From Arthrobacter antioxidans (lineage in GTDB: Bacteria > Actinomycetota > Actinomycetes > Actinomycetales > Micrococcaceae): 64,000 nt of DNA. Positions 49,463-60,776 of the stretch are shown here, piece by piece (positions within the stretch are counted from its first letter, which is position 1; each line of letters starts with the position of its first letter). The stretch is from contig NZ_CP095501.1 of the NCBI RefSeq assembly GCF_023100725.1, forward strand, positions 1,116,001 to 1,180,000, read 5' to 3'. The notes under the pieces were generated by a model. The model saw only the letters and a list, made by a program, of their open reading frames with translations. It was not told where the DNA came from and ran no database searches. The translations under genes were made by a program, and so were the position numbers.

Positions 49463-50493
49463 GCAGCATGCGAGCAGTGCAGGTCGTCGGCTACCACGAA
49501 GCCCTGAAGATGGCCGAGGTGCCGATGCCGGGCGTCACCGGCCCGTTCGACGTCGTGGTCAGGATCGGCGGCGCGGGGGTCTGCCGCACCGACCTGCACA
49601 TCCTCGAGGGCCAGTGGTCGGCGAAGTCCCAGGTCCCCCTGCCCTACACGATCGGGCACGAGAACGCCGGCTGGGTGCACGCCGTCGGGAGCGCCGTGAC
49701 GAACGTCGGCGTGGGCGACAAGGTGATCCTGCACCCCCTCATCACCTGCGGACTGTGCCGCGCGTGCCGGTCCGGGGACGACGTGCACTGCGAGGTCAGC
49801 CAGTTCCCGGGCCTGGACACCCACGGCGGGTACGCCGAGTACCTCCTCACCTCCGCCCGCTCCGTGGTCCGGATCGACGACTCCCTGGAGCCGTCGGATG
49901 TCGCTGCTCTCGCGGATGCGGGGCTCACCGCCTACCACGCGGCTGCCAAGGCCGCGAAGCGGCTCACCCCGCGGGACACGTGTGTCGTCATCGGGGCCGG
50001 CGGGCTCGGGCACATCGGCATCCAGGTCCTGAGGGCGCTCACCCCGGCCCGCATCGTCGTCGTGGACCGCAACGCTGCGGCCCTCGAGCTCGCGCGGGGC
50101 ATCGGGGCGCACGAGGGCGTCCTTGCCGACGGTGGCCAGGTGGAGCAGGTGCTGGCCCTCACCGCAGGGAACGGCGCCGAGGCGGTCATCGACTTCGTCG
50201 GCGAGGGCGGCGCGACCACCCAGGGCCTCGCCATGCTGCGGCGGGCGGGGGACTACTACGTCGTGGGGTACGGGGAGAACATCGACGTCCCCACGATCGA
50301 CATCATCTCCACCGAGATCAACATCATCGGGAACCTCGTCGGCTCCTACAACGACCTGCAGGACCTCATGGCGCTCGCCGCGCGCGGCGCCGTCAAGCTC
50401 CACACCCAGAAGTACGCGCTGGACGACTTCCAGCAGGCCATCGACGACCTCGACGCAGGCCGGGTGAGGGGCAGGGCCGTCCTCGTGCCCTGA
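49459..50493 (+). CDS. Zinc-dependent NAD(P)-alcohol dehydrogenase
   Basis: A 344-residue MDR alcohol dehydrogenase. Catalytic zinc ligands appear in AGVCRTDLHI and GHENAGWVH; structural zinc cysteines in CGLCRACRSGDDVHC; the nucleotide motif GAGGLGHIGIQVLRAL near 180. AAGGAG stands eight bases upstream in addition to the ATGA overlap. In mim/prm clusters the matching gene oxidises the alcohol formed by the monooxygenase (for example 2-propanol to acetone). Here it likely oxidises a secondary or aryl alcohol supplied by another route. Confidence 0.92.
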   Translation: MSSMRAVQVVGYHEALKMAEVPMPGVTGPFDVVVRIGGAGVCRTDLHILEGQWSAKSQVPLPYTIGHENAGWVHAVGSAVTNVGVGDKVILHPLITCGLCRACRSGDDVHCEVSQFPGLDTHGGYAEYLLTSARSVVRIDDSLEPSDVAALADAGLTAYHAAAKAAKRLTPRDTCVVIGAGGLGHIGIQVLRALTPARIVVVDRNAAALELARGIGAHEGVLADGGQVEQVLALTAGNGAEAVIDFVGEGGATTQGLAMLRRAGDYYVVGYGENIDVPTIDIISTEINIIGNLVGSYNDLQDLMALAARGAVKLHTQKYALDDFQQAIDDLDAGRVRGRAVLVP

Positions 50494-50544
50494 CACACCA
50501 CCGGTCACCAACCAGCCCACCCACGAGACCCCCAGGAGGTCCCC

Positions 50545-51684
50545 ATGCCCAGCCCCATCCGCTCCGTCATCAGTCCCGGCCGGTACGCCCAGGGTCCGGG
50601 GGCCATCTCCCGGCTCGGCGAGTACCTCGCACCCATCGGGAGCACACCGCTCGTCGTCGCCGACGACGTCGTCTGGGGCTTCGTGGGACACGACGTCACC
50701 GCGTCCCTCGAGGCGGCCGGGCTCCCGGTCACGCGGGAGGCCTTCGGGGGCGTACCGTCCGCCCGCGAGATCGACCGCCTCGTCGAGGTGATCAAGCGGA
50801 CGAAGGCCGACGTCGCGGTGGGCGGGGGAAGCACCATCGACGCCGTCAAGGCCTCGGGATTCCTGGCCGGCATCCGCTGGGTCACCGTCCCGACCGTTGC
50901 GTCGACCGACGCCCCGACGTCGGCCCTGGCCGTGGTCTACACCGAGGACGGCACCTTCGAGGAATACCGCTTCTTCCCACGCAACCCGGACCTCGTGCTC
51001 GTCGACTCCCTGATCGTCGCCAACGCGCCGGCTGCCTTCCTCGCCGCCGGCGTGGGCGACGCCCTGGCGACGTGGCTCGAGGCGCGGGCGACGGCGGCGT
51101 CGAGCTCGCAGACCATGGCGGGAGGGCTTCCCACCCTCACCGGCACGGCCCTCGCGCGGCTGAGCTGGGACGTCCTCTGGGACAACGCGCTGCCGGCCCT
51201 CGACGCGGTCCGCGACCACCTCGTGACCCCGGCCGTGGAGAAGGTCATCGAGGCCAACACGCTGCTCTCGGGCCTCGGCTTCGAGTCGGGAGGACTGGCG
51301 GCGGCCCACGCCATCCACAACGGGCTCACCGCGGCGCCGCAGACCCACGGGCTGGCCCACGGCCAGAAGGTGAACATCGGCTCCCTCACCCAGCTCGTCC
51401 TCGAGGGCGCCCCGACGCAGGACATCCGGGACTTCATCGAGTTCACGACGCGGGTGGGGCTTCCCACCACCCTCACGGAGATCGGGCTGACCCCGGACGA
51501 CACCAGTGAGCTCGAACTCATCGCGACCACGGCGACCGTGGCGGGCGAGACCATCCACGCGATGCCGTTCGAGGTCCGGCCCGCGGACGTCGTGTCCGCG
51601 CTCACGTCGATCGAGCGGTTCGCCCGGCGGGTCCGGGAGGAGGCAGGCCTCCCCGCACCGACGCTCTACACGGCCAAACACTGA
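50545..51684 (+). CDS. GldA-like iron/zinc-containing polyol dehydrogenase
   Basis: A 379-residue group III (iron-containing) alcohol dehydrogenase resembling glycerol dehydrogenase. NAD-binding GGGSTIDAVKASG (near 93), metal ligands in GVGDALATWLEA (Asp), AAHAIHNGL (His, near 254) and HGLAHGQKVNIG (His, near 271). The ATG follows AGGAGG. It is 51 bases after the zinc alcohol dehydrogenase and clearly the fourth gene of the operon. Glycerol-to-dihydroxyacetone is the standard family reaction, but other vicinal diols (1,2-propanediol) are possible; in this context a diol derived from short alkanes or ketones is an attractive guess. Confidence 0.9.
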   Translation: MPSPIRSVISPGRYAQGPGAISRLGEYLAPIGSTPLVVADDVVWGFVGHDVTASLEAAGLPVTREAFGGVPSAREIDRLVEVIKRTKADVAVGGGSTIDAVKASGFLAGIRWVTVPTVASTDAPTSALAVVYTEDGTFEEYRFFPRNPDLVLVDSLIVANAPAAFLAAGVGDALATWLEARATAASSSQTMAGGLPTLTGTALARLSWDVLWDNALPALDAVRDHLVTPAVEKVIEANTLLSGLGFESGGLAAAHAIHNGLTAAPQTHGLAHGQKVNIGSLTQLVLEGAPTQDIRDFIEFTTRVGLPTTLTEIGLTPDDTSELELIATTATVAGETIHAMPFEVRPADVVSALTSIERFARRVREEAGLPAPTLYTAKH

Positions 51685-51694
51685 GCAGCGTCGG

Positions 51695-51708
51695 GGGTCT
51701 TTCGTCCC
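51695..51708 (+). promoter_or_regulatory. DosR/DevR-like box upstream of hsp20
   Basis: GGGTCTTTCGTCCC matches the core of the DevR/DosR consensus GGGACTWWAGTCCC at 12 of 14 positions, 83 bases before the Hsp20 start. In mycobacteria the alpha-crystallin hspX is a leading DosR target. No dosR/devR gene is in this window. Confidence 0.4.
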
Positions 51709-51723
51709 TGTCGGTGCCGACAG
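51708..51723. promoter_or_regulatory. Perfect 7-bp-arm palindrome before hsp20
   Basis: CTGTCGG and CCGACAG with a 2-base TG centre, immediately following the DosR-like box and 67 bases before the start codon. It could be an operator or part of a short terminator for the preceding operon; no U-tract is visible. Confidence 0.4.
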
Positions 51724-51790
51724 CGTCGGTGTCTACTCGGAGGATCCTGGCCCTGATCGGGCCGGTCCCACCGAGAGTCTGGAGTTTGTC

Positions 51791-52261
51791 ATGACTGATG
51801 CACGGCGATGGCCGCCCTTCGGGTCCAGTCGGCGGAACTTCCCCTTCAACGGCGGCACCAGGTCACCCATGGACCTGCTCGATTCGATGGAGCGGCTCTT
51901 CGAGTCGTCGTCGTCCGGGCCGTCCTCCATCCGGGTCGAGGAGTTCGTCGACGGCAAGGACATGGTGGTCCGTGCGGAGATGCCGGGGCTCGATCCCGAG
52001 AAGGACATCGAGGTCAGCATCGAGAACGGCTTCCTGCGGATCAGCGCCCACCGCGAGGAGAAGGAGGAGCACAAGGAGAAGGACCGCTACCGGTCCGAAT
52101 TCCGGTACGGATCCTTCCGGCGCGACATCGTGCTCCCCGACGGGGTGAGGGACGAGGACATCCGCGCGAGCTACGCGGACGGCGTGCTGAACGTCAGGAC
52201 GCCGCTCCCGGACGACGCGAGGCGCGAGGGACCCCGGAAACTCCCGATCACGCGGGGCTGA
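51791..52261 (+). CDS. Hsp20/alpha-crystallin small heat-shock protein
   Basis: A 156-residue ATP-independent holdase chaperone. A short N-terminal arm (MDLLDSMERLFESSSSG) is followed by the alpha-crystallin domain (about 47-140): IRVEEFVDGKDMVVRAEMPG, VSIENGFLRISAHREEKEE, FRYGSFRRDIVLPDGV and the C-terminal YADGVLNVRTPL. The C-terminal I-x-I-type tail is KLPITRG. Stress induction is suggested by the DosR-like box upstream. It follows the dehydrogenase operon by 106 bases. Confidence 0.93.
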   Translation: MTDARRWPPFGSSRRNFPFNGGTRSPMDLLDSMERLFESSSSGPSSIRVEEFVDGKDMVVRAEMPGLDPEKDIEVSIENGFLRISAHREEKEEHKEKDRYRSEFRYGSFRRDIVLPDGVRDEDIRASYADGVLNVRTPLPDDARREGPRKLPITRG

Positions 52262-52337
52262 TCTCCCGCACCGGCAGGACCGGCGGCCGCCGGGACGACG
52301 GCGTCCCGGCGGCTTCGTCGCGTGGCAAAATGGGCCG

Positions 52338-52856
52338 GTGACCACCCCACCCTCCGACGCCCGCATCACCGTCCGGCCCGTCCGCCCCGAGGACTACGAC
52401 GACGTCCGCCGCATCACGCGCGGCGCCTACCTCGAGGCCGGGTACTTCTCCGACGAGGCCCACCCCTACATGGCCGTGCTGGCCGACATCGAGCACCGCG
52501 CCGAGCACGCCGAGGTCTGGGTGGCGGAGCGCGACGGCGTCATCGTCGGGTCGGTCGCCCTCACGTTCGCGGGCCAGCGGTACACCGACATCGCCGTCGA
52601 GGGGGAGCTGGAGTTCCGGATGCTCGCGGTGGACCCGGCCGTGCAGCGCGGGGGCATCGGCCGGGCCATGGTGGAGCGCATCATCGAGCACGCCCGCACC
52701 CTCCCCGGCATCGAGGCCGTGAGCCTGACGAGCGGCTCCGACATGGTCCGGGCGCACCGGCTCTACGAGTCGATGGGCTTCGTCCGCGTGCCCGGCCGCG
52801 ACTGGGAGGTCCCGAACGAGGACATCCTGCTCTGGGTCTTCCGCCTGCCCCTGTAG
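52338..52856 (+). CDS. GNAT-family N-acetyltransferase
   Basis: A 172-residue acetyltransferase, GTG start. GNAT motifs are ITVRPVRPEDYDDVRRI at the N-terminus, VALTFAGQRYTDIA, acetyl-CoA-binding FRMLAVDPAVQRGGIGRAMV (Q/RxxGxG/A) near 95, and AHRLYESMGFVRVPGRDW near the C-terminus. It acetylates an unknown amine. Lies alone between hsp20 and gatC. Confidence 0.92.
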   Translation: MTTPPSDARITVRPVRPEDYDDVRRITRGAYLEAGYFSDEAHPYMAVLADIEHRAEHAEVWVAERDGVIVGSVALTFAGQRYTDIAVEGELEFRMLAVDPAVQRGGIGRAMVERIIEHARTLPGIEAVSLTSGSDMVRAHRLYESMGFVRVPGRDWEVPNEDILLWVFRLPL

Positions 52857-52963
52857 GCGCACGCGTCGCCGTCGCCGGGTGCCGCCTCCGCTGATGCCGG
52901 GCGCCGACCGCGCCAGCACTAGACTGGGAGCAGATACCCACCTCCGACTTCCAGGGGAGATCC

Positions 52964-53260
52964 ATGGCTGAGATCAACCGGGACGACGTCGCGCACCTTG
53001 CGCGGCTCGCCCACATCGACATGACCGACGACGAGCTCGACCGCATGGCCGGGGAACTCGCGGTGATCGTCGATTCCATCAAGAGCGTGAGCGAGGTCGC
53101 CGGCGACGACATCCCCGCGACGAGCCACCCGATCCCGCTGAGCAACGTGTTCCGCGACGACGTCGTGGGGGACACCCTCAGCAACGAGGAAGCCCTCCTC
53201 GGCGCGCCCGACAACGCCGACGGCCGCTTCAAGGTCCCGGCAATCCTGGACGGGGAGTAA
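52964..53260 (+). CDS. gatC: Aspartyl/glutamyl-tRNA amidotransferase subunit C
   Basis: A 98-residue linker subunit that stabilises GatAB, which converts Glu-tRNA(Gln)/Asp-tRNA(Asn) to the correct amide. DDVAHLARLAHIDMTDDELD and the C-terminal DGRFKVPAILD fit GatC. ATG after AGGGGAG. Four bases separate it from gatA. Confidence 0.96.
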   Translation: MAEINRDDVAHLARLAHIDMTDDELDRMAGELAVIVDSIKSVSEVAGDDIPATSHPIPLSNVFRDDVVGDTLSNEEALLGAPDNADGRFKVPAILDGE

Positions 53261-53263
53261 CCC

Positions 53264-54768
<1,505 letters not shown>

Positions 54769-54769
<1 letters not shown>

Positions 54770-56283
54770 TGACTGCTGGAACAGATGAGGTCCTGTCCTT
54801 CGACGAGGCCATGGAGAAGTACGATCCGGTGCTCGGGTTCGAGGTCCATGTGGAACTCAACACCCGGACGAAGATGTTCTCCTCCGCGCCCAACGCGTTC
54901 GGGGACGTGCCCAACACCAACGTGACCCCGGTGGACCTCGGCCTGCCCGGCGTCCTGCCCGTCGTCAACGGCGTCGCCGTCGAGTCCGCGATCAAGATCG
55001 GCCTCGCGCTGAACTGCAGGATCGCCGAGAAGTGCTACTTCGCGCGGAAGAACTACTTCTACCCGGACACCCCGAAGAACTTCCAGACGTCCCAGTTCGA
55101 GGACCCCATCGCCTACGACGGCAGCATCGACATCGAACTCGCCGACGGCACGGTGTTCACCGTGGAGATCGAGCGCGCCCACATGGAGGAGGACGCCGGC
55201 AAGCTCACCCACATGGGCGGCGCGACGGGCCGCATCCAGGGCGCCGAGTTCTCCCTCGTGGACTACAACCGGGCGGGCGTGCCCCTGATCGAGATCGTCA
55301 CGAAGCCGATCGTCGGCGCCGGCTCGCGGGCCCCCGAGCTCGCGAAGGCCTACGTGGCAGCGATCCGCGAGATCGTCAAGAACCTCGGCGTCTCGGACGC
55401 CCGGATGGAGCGCGGCAACGTGCGCTGCGACGCGAACGTCTCCCTCAAGCCGAAGGGCCAGGAGAAGTTCGGCACCCGCACCGAGACCAAGAACGTGAAC
55501 TCGCTGCGCGCCGTCGAGCACGCCGTGCGGTACGAGATCCAGCGGCACGCCGCCGTGCTGGACTCGGGTACGCCGATCCAGCAGGAGACGCGCCACTGGC
55601 ACGAGGACACGCGCTCCACGACGTCGGGACGCCCCAAGTCCGACGCCGACGACTACCGCTACTTCCCGGAGCCGGACCTCGTACCGGTCGTCACCAACGA
55701 CGCCTGGATCGAGAAGCTGCGCGCCGAACTCCCCGAACCGCCCGCCGAGCGCCGCAAGCGCCTGCAGGCCGACTGGGGCTACTCCGACGCCGAGTTCCGC
55801 GACGTCGTCAACGCCGGGGTCATGTCCTCGATCGAGGACACGATCGCCGCCGGTGTCAGTGCCGCCGTCGCCCGCAAGTGGTGGATGGGCGAGATCTCCC
55901 GCCGCGCCAAGCTGGCCGACGTCGAGCCCGCCGAGCTCGGCGTCACGCCCGAGCTGATCGTCGAGCTCAACGCGCTCATCGAGACCGGCAAGATCAACGA
56001 CAAGCTCTCCCGCGACGTGCTCGACGGCGTCCTCGCCGGCGAGGGCACGCCCGCGGAGGTCGTCGAGAAGCGCGGCCTCGCCGTCGTGTCCGACGACGGC
56101 CCGCTGCTCGAGGCGATCGACGGCGCCCTCGCGGCCCAGCCCGACGTCGCGGACAAGATCCGCGGCGGCAAGGTCCAGGCCGTCGGCGCGATCGTGGGCG
56201 GGGTCATGAAGGCCACCCGCGGGCAGGCCGACGCCGGCCGCGTACGCGAGCTGATCCTGCAGCGCCTCGGCGTCGAGGGCTAG
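54769..56283 (+). CDS. gatB: Aspartyl/glutamyl-tRNA amidotransferase subunit B
   Basis: A 504-residue subunit that phosphorylates and amidates the misacylated tRNA. Signatures: [20 protein letters not shown] near the start, [40 protein letters not shown], and the C-terminal tRNA-binding tail (YqeY-like) ending [20 protein letters not shown]. Complete, third gene of gatCAB. Confidence 0.97.
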
Positions 56284-56308
56284 CGCCGGCAGCATCCACG
56301 GGGAGGGC

Positions 56309-57220
56309 ATGATGGCGGGTCTGCCGAGGGCGGAGCACGACATCGTGCCCTCCCTCGTCATGTCGCTGCTCGCCGAACAGCACCCGGACCTTGCGCACCT
56401 CCCGCTGCGTCCTGCCGGTCACGGCTGGGACAACACGCTGTTCAGGCTGGGGCACGATCTCGTGGTGCGCCTGCCCCGGCGCGCCGTCGCCGACGCGCTG
56501 ATGGTCGCGGAGCAGCGGTGGCTGCCGGGTCTCACCCCGCCCCTGGCCGTCCGGACGTCGGCGCCCGTGCGGATCGGCCGGCCCGGTGCCGGCTACCCCT
56601 GGCACTGGTCCGTCTCCCGCTGGATCGACGGAGCCGGCGGCATCACGGTCCCACGGGCCGGGCGCTCTGCCGCCGCCGTCCCGCTCGCGCGGTTCCTCGC
56701 AGCGTTCCATCGGCCCGCGCCCGCCGACGCCCCCGTCAGCCCCGTGGGCCGCGGCGGTCCGCTGGCGGCGCGCGACGACGTCGTACGTCCGCGGCTGGCG
56801 TCGCTCCCGGAGATCCCCGGCCTCCCCGCGGACGCCCTGCTGAGTGCCTGGGAGTCCGCCTGTGCGGCACCGGGATGGTCGGGGGAGCCGCTCTGGCTGC
56901 ACGGCGACCTGCATCCGGCCAACGTGGTCCTCGCGCCCGACGGCGGGCTCGCCGGCGTCGTCGATTTCGGCGACCTGTGCTCCGGTGATCCCGCGACGGA
57001 CCTCGCCGCGGCGTGGCTGCACTTCGACGCCGCCGGGCGGTCCGCGTTCCGCGCCGCACTCGAGGCGCTGCACCCGATCGAGGCCGCGACCTGGGCGCGG
57101 GCCCGGGGCTGGGCCCTGAGCATGGGGAGCGCCATGGCGGTATCCTCCGACGACTCCCCGGCGTTCTACCGCCTCGGCGTCGGGACGCTGGCCGCCGTGC
57201 TCGAGGACGGACCGCGCTGA
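56309..57220 (+). CDS. Aminoglycoside phosphotransferase (APH)-family kinase
   Basis: A 303-residue APH-fold small-molecule kinase. The ATP lobe contains [20 protein letters not shown]; the catalytic loop is [14 protein letters not shown] (near 205) and the metal loop [13 protein letters not shown] (near 222). Similar proteins usually phosphorylate sugars, amino alcohols or antibiotics; resistance is not implied. Double ATG at 56309/56312 with GGGAGGG upstream. Monocistronic, 25 bases after gatB. Confidence 0.88.
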   Translation: MMAGLPRAEHDIVPSLVMSLLAEQHPDLAHLPLRPAGHGWDNTLFRLGHDLVVRLPRRAVADALMVAEQRWLPGLTPPLAVRTSAPVRIGRPGAGYPWHWSVSRWIDGAGGITVPRAGRSAAAVPLARFLAAFHRPAPADAPVSPVGRGGPLAARDDVVRPRLASLPEIPGLPADALLSAWESACAAPGWSGEPLWLHGDLHPANVVLAPDGGLAGVVDFGDLCSGDPATDLAAAWLHFDAAGRSAFRAALEALHPIEAATWARARGWALSMGSAMAVSSDDSPAFYRLGVGTLAAVLEDGPR

Positions 57221-57266
57221 TACTGTTGCTCCGGGCATATTCCGCCCAGGCACTCGTACCGCACCA

Positions 57267-57287
57267 TCCCGACGCGACCCGTCGGGA
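57267..57287 (+). promoter_or_regulatory. Hairpin in tdh 5' region
   Basis: Arms TCCCGACG (57267-57274) and CGTCGGGA (57280-57287), 5-base loop, about 28 bases before the tdh start. It could terminate transcription from the phosphotransferase gene or act as a leader structure; no U-run. Confidence 0.4.
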
Positions 57288-57314
57288 CGGGCGCGGGATG
57301 GAAGGGACCGTTCA

Positions 57315-58358
57315 GTGAAGGCGCTGTACAAATCCGGGACGCACCCCGGCTTCGAGCTCGTGGACCGACCCGAACCCGACGCCGGGTGGGGCGAGGTCAA
57401 GATCCGGGTCATCACCACCGGCATCTGCGGCACGGACCTCCACATCGAGAGCTGGGACTCCTGGGCGCAGGGCATGATCACCGCCCCGCTGATCCCCGGC
57501 CACGAGTTCTACGGCGAGGTGGTCGCCCTCGGCGACGGCATCCGGGACGTCCGCATCGGCGACCGCGTCTCCGGCGAGGGCCACGTCGTCTGCGGGATCT
57601 GCCGCAACTGCCGCGCCGGCCGCCGCCAGATGTGCATCCGCACCTCGAGCGTCGGCGTCCAGCGCGACGGCGCGTTCGCCGAGTTCGTCGTCGTGCCCGA
57701 GACGAACGTCTGGGTGCACGACGCGACCATCACGCCCGAGCTCGGCGCGGTCTTCGATCCCTTCGGCAACGCCGTGCACACCGCGCTCAGCTTCCCGCTC
57801 GTCGGGGAGGACGTGCTGATCACCGGGGCCGGCCCCATCGGCCTGATGGCCGTCGCCGTCGCCCGCCACGCCGGAGCCCGCAAGATCGCCATCACGGACG
57901 TCTCCGCGCCGCGGCTCGCCCTCGCGTGCGGCGTCGGGGCGGACCTCGCCATCGACGTCAGCCGGATGCGTGTCGCCGACGCGCAGCGCGAGCTCGGCAT
58001 GAAGGAGGGCTTCGACGTCGGGATGGAGATGTCCGGTCATGCCACCGCGCTGCCCGAGATGATCGACAATATGAACCATGGCGGGCGCATCGCCATGCTC
58101 GGGCTGCCGGCAGGCCCGATCTCCATCGACTGGGGCAAGGTGGTCACCCACATGCTCACCCTCAAGGGCATCTACGGCCGGGAGATGTTCGAGACCTGGT
58201 ACGCGATGAGCGCCATGCTGCAGTCCAACGGGACCCTGCGCGAGGCCGTCTCGTCCGTGGTCACCGACTGCCTGCCCGCCCGGGACTGGCAGCAGGGATT
58301 CGCAACGGCGCGCAGCGGCGCGAGCGGCAAAGTGGTCCTCGACTGGACCACCCTCTAG
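57315..58358 (+). CDS. tdh: L-threonine 3-dehydrogenase
   Basis: A 347-residue zinc MDR enzyme that oxidises threonine to 2-amino-3-ketobutyrate with NAD+. Motifs: [27 protein letters not shown], structural zinc [31 protein letters not shown], and TDH-specific GYYGREMF-like [12 protein letters not shown] (near 285). GTG start with AAGGGA upstream. It is followed 16 bases later by kbl, forming the threonine-to-glycine pathway. Confidence 0.96.
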   Translation: MKALYKSGTHPGFELVDRPEPDAGWGEVKIRVITTGICGTDLHIESWDSWAQGMITAPLIPGHEFYGEVVALGDGIRDVRIGDRVSGEGHVVCGICRNCRAGRRQMCIRTSSVGVQRDGAFAEFVVVPETNVWVHDATITPELGAVFDPFGNAVHTALSFPLVGEDVLITGAGPIGLMAVAVARHAGARKIAITDVSAPRLALACGVGADLAIDVSRMRVADAQRELGMKEGFDVGMEMSGHATALPEMIDNMNHGGRIAMLGLPAGPISIDWGKVVTHMLTLKGIYGREMFETWYAMSAMLQSNGTLREAVSSVVTDCLPARDWQQGFATARSGASGKVVLDWTTL

Positions 58359-58374
58359 AGAGGCTTGGAACACC

Positions 58375-59613
58375 ATGTATTCAGCAGTCCGCGACCAGCT
58401 CGCCACCGAACTCGACGAGATCCGCCAGGCAGGCCTGTTCAAGCACGAGCGCCGCATCTCCTCACCGCAGTCCAGCCACATCACGGCCGGCGCGCTGGGG
58501 GCCGGTGACGCCAGGGTCCTGAACTTCTGCGCCAACAACTACCTCGGCCTCGCCGACCACCCGGACATCATCGCCGCGGCCAAGACGGCCCTGGACGAGC
58601 GCGGCTTCGGCATGGCGTCCGTCCGCTTCATCTGCGGCACCCAGGACCTCCACCTCGAGCTCGAACGCCGCGTCGCGCGGTTCCTCGGCACCGAGGACAC
58701 CATCCTGTTCTCCTCCTGCTTCGACGCGAACGGCGGCGTGTTCGAATCGCTCCTCGGAGCGGAGGACGCCGTCATCTCCGACGCGCTGAACCACGCGTCC
58801 ATCATCGACGGCATCCGCCTGTCCAAGGTGCAGCGCTTCCGCTACGCCAACCGCGACATGGCCGACCTCGAGGCGAAGCTGCAGCAGGCCTCGGGGGCCC
58901 GACGCCGCCTGGTCGTCACCGACGGCGTCTTCTCCATGGACGGCTACCTGGCACCGCTCGAGGCGATCTGCGACCTCGCCGAGCGCTACGACGCGATGGT
59001 CATGGTCGACGACTCGCACGCCGTCGGGTTCATGGGCGCCACCGGCGCCGGCACGCCCGAGCACGCCGGGGTCGCCGACCGGGTGGACATCTTCACGGGC
59101 ACCTTCGGCAAGGCGCTCGGCGGGGCATCCGGCGGCTACGTGGCCGCACGCGCCGAGATCGTCGCCCTCCTGCGCCAGCGCGCCCGCCCCTATCTCTTCT
59201 CGAACTCGCTCGCGCCGTCGATCGTCGCCGCGACCCTCACGGCCCTCGACCTCGTGCAGAACAGCACCGACCTGCGGTCCACGCTGACCACCAATGCCGC
59301 GCTGTTCCGCCGCCGCATGACGGAGGAGGGCTTCGACCTGCTCGTGGGGGAGCACGCCATCGTGCCGGTCATGTTCGGCGACGCCGTCCTCGCGGCCCGC
59401 ACGGCCGACGCCATGCTCGCGCAGGGCGTCTTCGTGACGGCCTTCAGCTACCCCGTGGTCCCGAAGGGTGCCGCCCGGATCCGCGTGCAGCTCTCGGCAG
59501 CGCACACCGCGGAGGACATCGAGGCCTGCGTCCGGGCGTTCGTCGCCGCCCGCGCCGAGGTGGCCGGGAGCCCGGCCGCCGTCGACGGCGCCCCGGGCGC
59601 GCACGTGGGCTGA
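58375..59613 (+). CDS. kbl: Glycine C-acetyltransferase (2-amino-3-ketobutyrate CoA ligase)
   Basis: A 412-residue PLP enzyme of the alpha-oxoamine synthase family that splits 2-amino-3-ketobutyrate with CoA into glycine and acetyl-CoA. Features: [46 protein letters not shown]-lysine in [15 protein letters not shown] (near 243) and [15 protein letters not shown] [15 protein letters not shown] 15-residue C-terminal extension is Ala/Gly-rich. Directly coupled in function to tdh. Confidence 0.96.
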   Translation: MYSAVRDQLATELDEIRQAGLFKHERRISSPQSSHITAGALGAGDARVLNFCANNYLGLADHPDIIAAAKTALDERGFGMASVRFICGTQDLHLELERRVARFLGTEDTILFSSCFDANGGVFESLLGAEDAVISDALNHASIIDGIRLSKVQRFRYANRDMADLEAKLQQASGARRRLVVTDGVFSMDGYLAPLEAICDLAERYDAMVMVDDSHAVGFMGATGAGTPEHAGVADRVDIFTGTFGKALGGASGGYVAARAEIVALLRQRARPYLFSNSLAPSIVAATLTALDLVQNSTDLRSTLTTNAALFRRRMTEEGFDLLVGEHAIVPVMFGDAVLAARTADAMLAQGVFVTAFSYPVVPKGAARIRVQLSAAHTAEDIEACVRAFVAARAEVAGSPAAVDGAPGAHVG

Positions 59614-59678
59614 CAGCCGACGGAAGAGGGTAGGGAGCGGAGGCGCAGGCAGGGGGAGGGCGCGCCTAGGATGACGGG

Positions 59679-60776
59679 ATGAGCTCCCTCGAGTGCGACG
59701 TCCTGATCATCGGCGGCGGGATCGCCGGCCTCTCGCTGGCCTCCGCGCTGGCCCCGTTCTCCAGCGTGGTCCTCGTGGAGGCCGAGCCGACCCTCGGGTA
59801 CCACACCTCCTCCCGCTCCGCGCGGCAACTCATCCCGAGCTACGGCCCCGAACCCGTCCTGGACCTGACCCGGCGCACGCTCGAGCTGCTGGGCGGCGTG
59901 CAGTCCTCCACGGGACTTCCCCTGACCGTGCCGCGGTCCTTCCTCCTCGTCGGATCCGAGGCCGACGTCGATGCGCGGGCCGGCGCCGCGATGCACCGGA
60001 TCTCCCACGCCGAGGCCCTCGACCTCTGCCCGCAGCTGCGCCCCGAGGCCTTCGCGGCCGCCGCCATCGACACGGACTGCGTGGGCACGGACACGGACCT
60101 GCTGCTCGAATACCACCGGCGGAGCGCGAGCGACGACGGCGTCATCATCCTCACCGGGGCGCAGGTCACCGAGGCCCGCTACGACGGCTCCCTGTGGAAC
60201 GTCCGCGCCGGGTATCGCCCGATCACCGCGGAGGTCGTGGTCGACGCCGCGGGAGCCTGGGCCGACGGCGTGGCGACACTGTGCGGCGTCGCGCCCCAGG
60301 GGCTCGTGCCGCTCCGACGGACCGCGGCGATCGTCGCGGCGGGCAACGCGCCGCAGGCCGGATCCCCGATGGTCGCGGCCGCCGACGGCTCCTTCTACTA
60401 CCGCCCGGACGCCGACGGCGTCCTCATCTCGCCCGCCGAATCGGAGCCGGCGGAGGCGGGGGACCCCCAACCGCACCCGGGCGACATCGAGCGCCTCATC
60501 GAGCGGCTCGGAACCGTGACGACCCTCGGGGTCACGGCCGTCCACCGGTCCTGGACGGGCCTGCGGACCCAGCGGGAGTCCAGCGTGCCGGTCGTCGGGT
60601 TCGACCCCGGCCACCCCGGGTTCTTCTGGCTCGCGGGGCAGGGCGGGTACGGGTTCCAGACGTCGTCGGGCATCGCCGAGCTGGCCGCCGTCCTCCTCAC
60701 CGGCGCCGATCCGGCCGATCTCGGGGCCGACCCGCACCGCGTGCTCGCGGCGGCCGCCGCGCTCCGTCCTGCCTGA
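59679..60776 (+). CDS. DAO-family FAD-dependent oxidoreductase
   Basis: A 365-residue flavoprotein of the D-amino acid/glycine oxidase family. FAD-binding IIGGGIAGLSLASALAP, then TSSRSARQLIPSYGP, and a C-terminal QGGYGFQTSSGIAELAA near 318 that binds the flavin. The position 65 bases after kbl suggests that it may oxidise glycine or a related amino acid, though sarcosine, D-amino acids or 2-hydroxyglutarate are equally possible within the family. No signal peptide. Confidence 0.88.
   Translation: MSSLECDVLIIGGGIAGLSLASALAPFSSVVLVEAEPTLGYHTSSRSARQLIPSYGPEPVLDLTRRTLELLGGVQSSTGLPLTVPRSFLLVGSEADVDARAGAAMHRISHAEALDLCPQLRPEAFAAAAIDTDCVGTDTDLLLEYHRRSASDDGVIILTGAQVTEARYDGSLWNVRAGYRPITAEVVVDAAGAWADGVATLCGVAPQGLVPLRRTAAIVAAGNAPQAGSPMVAAADGSFYYRPDADGVLISPAESEPAEAGDPQPHPGDIERLIERLGTVTTLGVTAVHRSWTGLRTQRESSVPVVGFDPGHPGFFWLAGQGGYGFQTSSGIAELAAVLLTGADPADLGADPHRVLAAAAALRPA

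Noticed and set aside
56309..57220. Antibiotic-resistance gene (aminoglycoside phosphotransferase)
   Set aside because: The APH fold is clear, but it is used by many metabolic kinases. It lies in a housekeeping context and shows no mobile element, so resistance is not supported.
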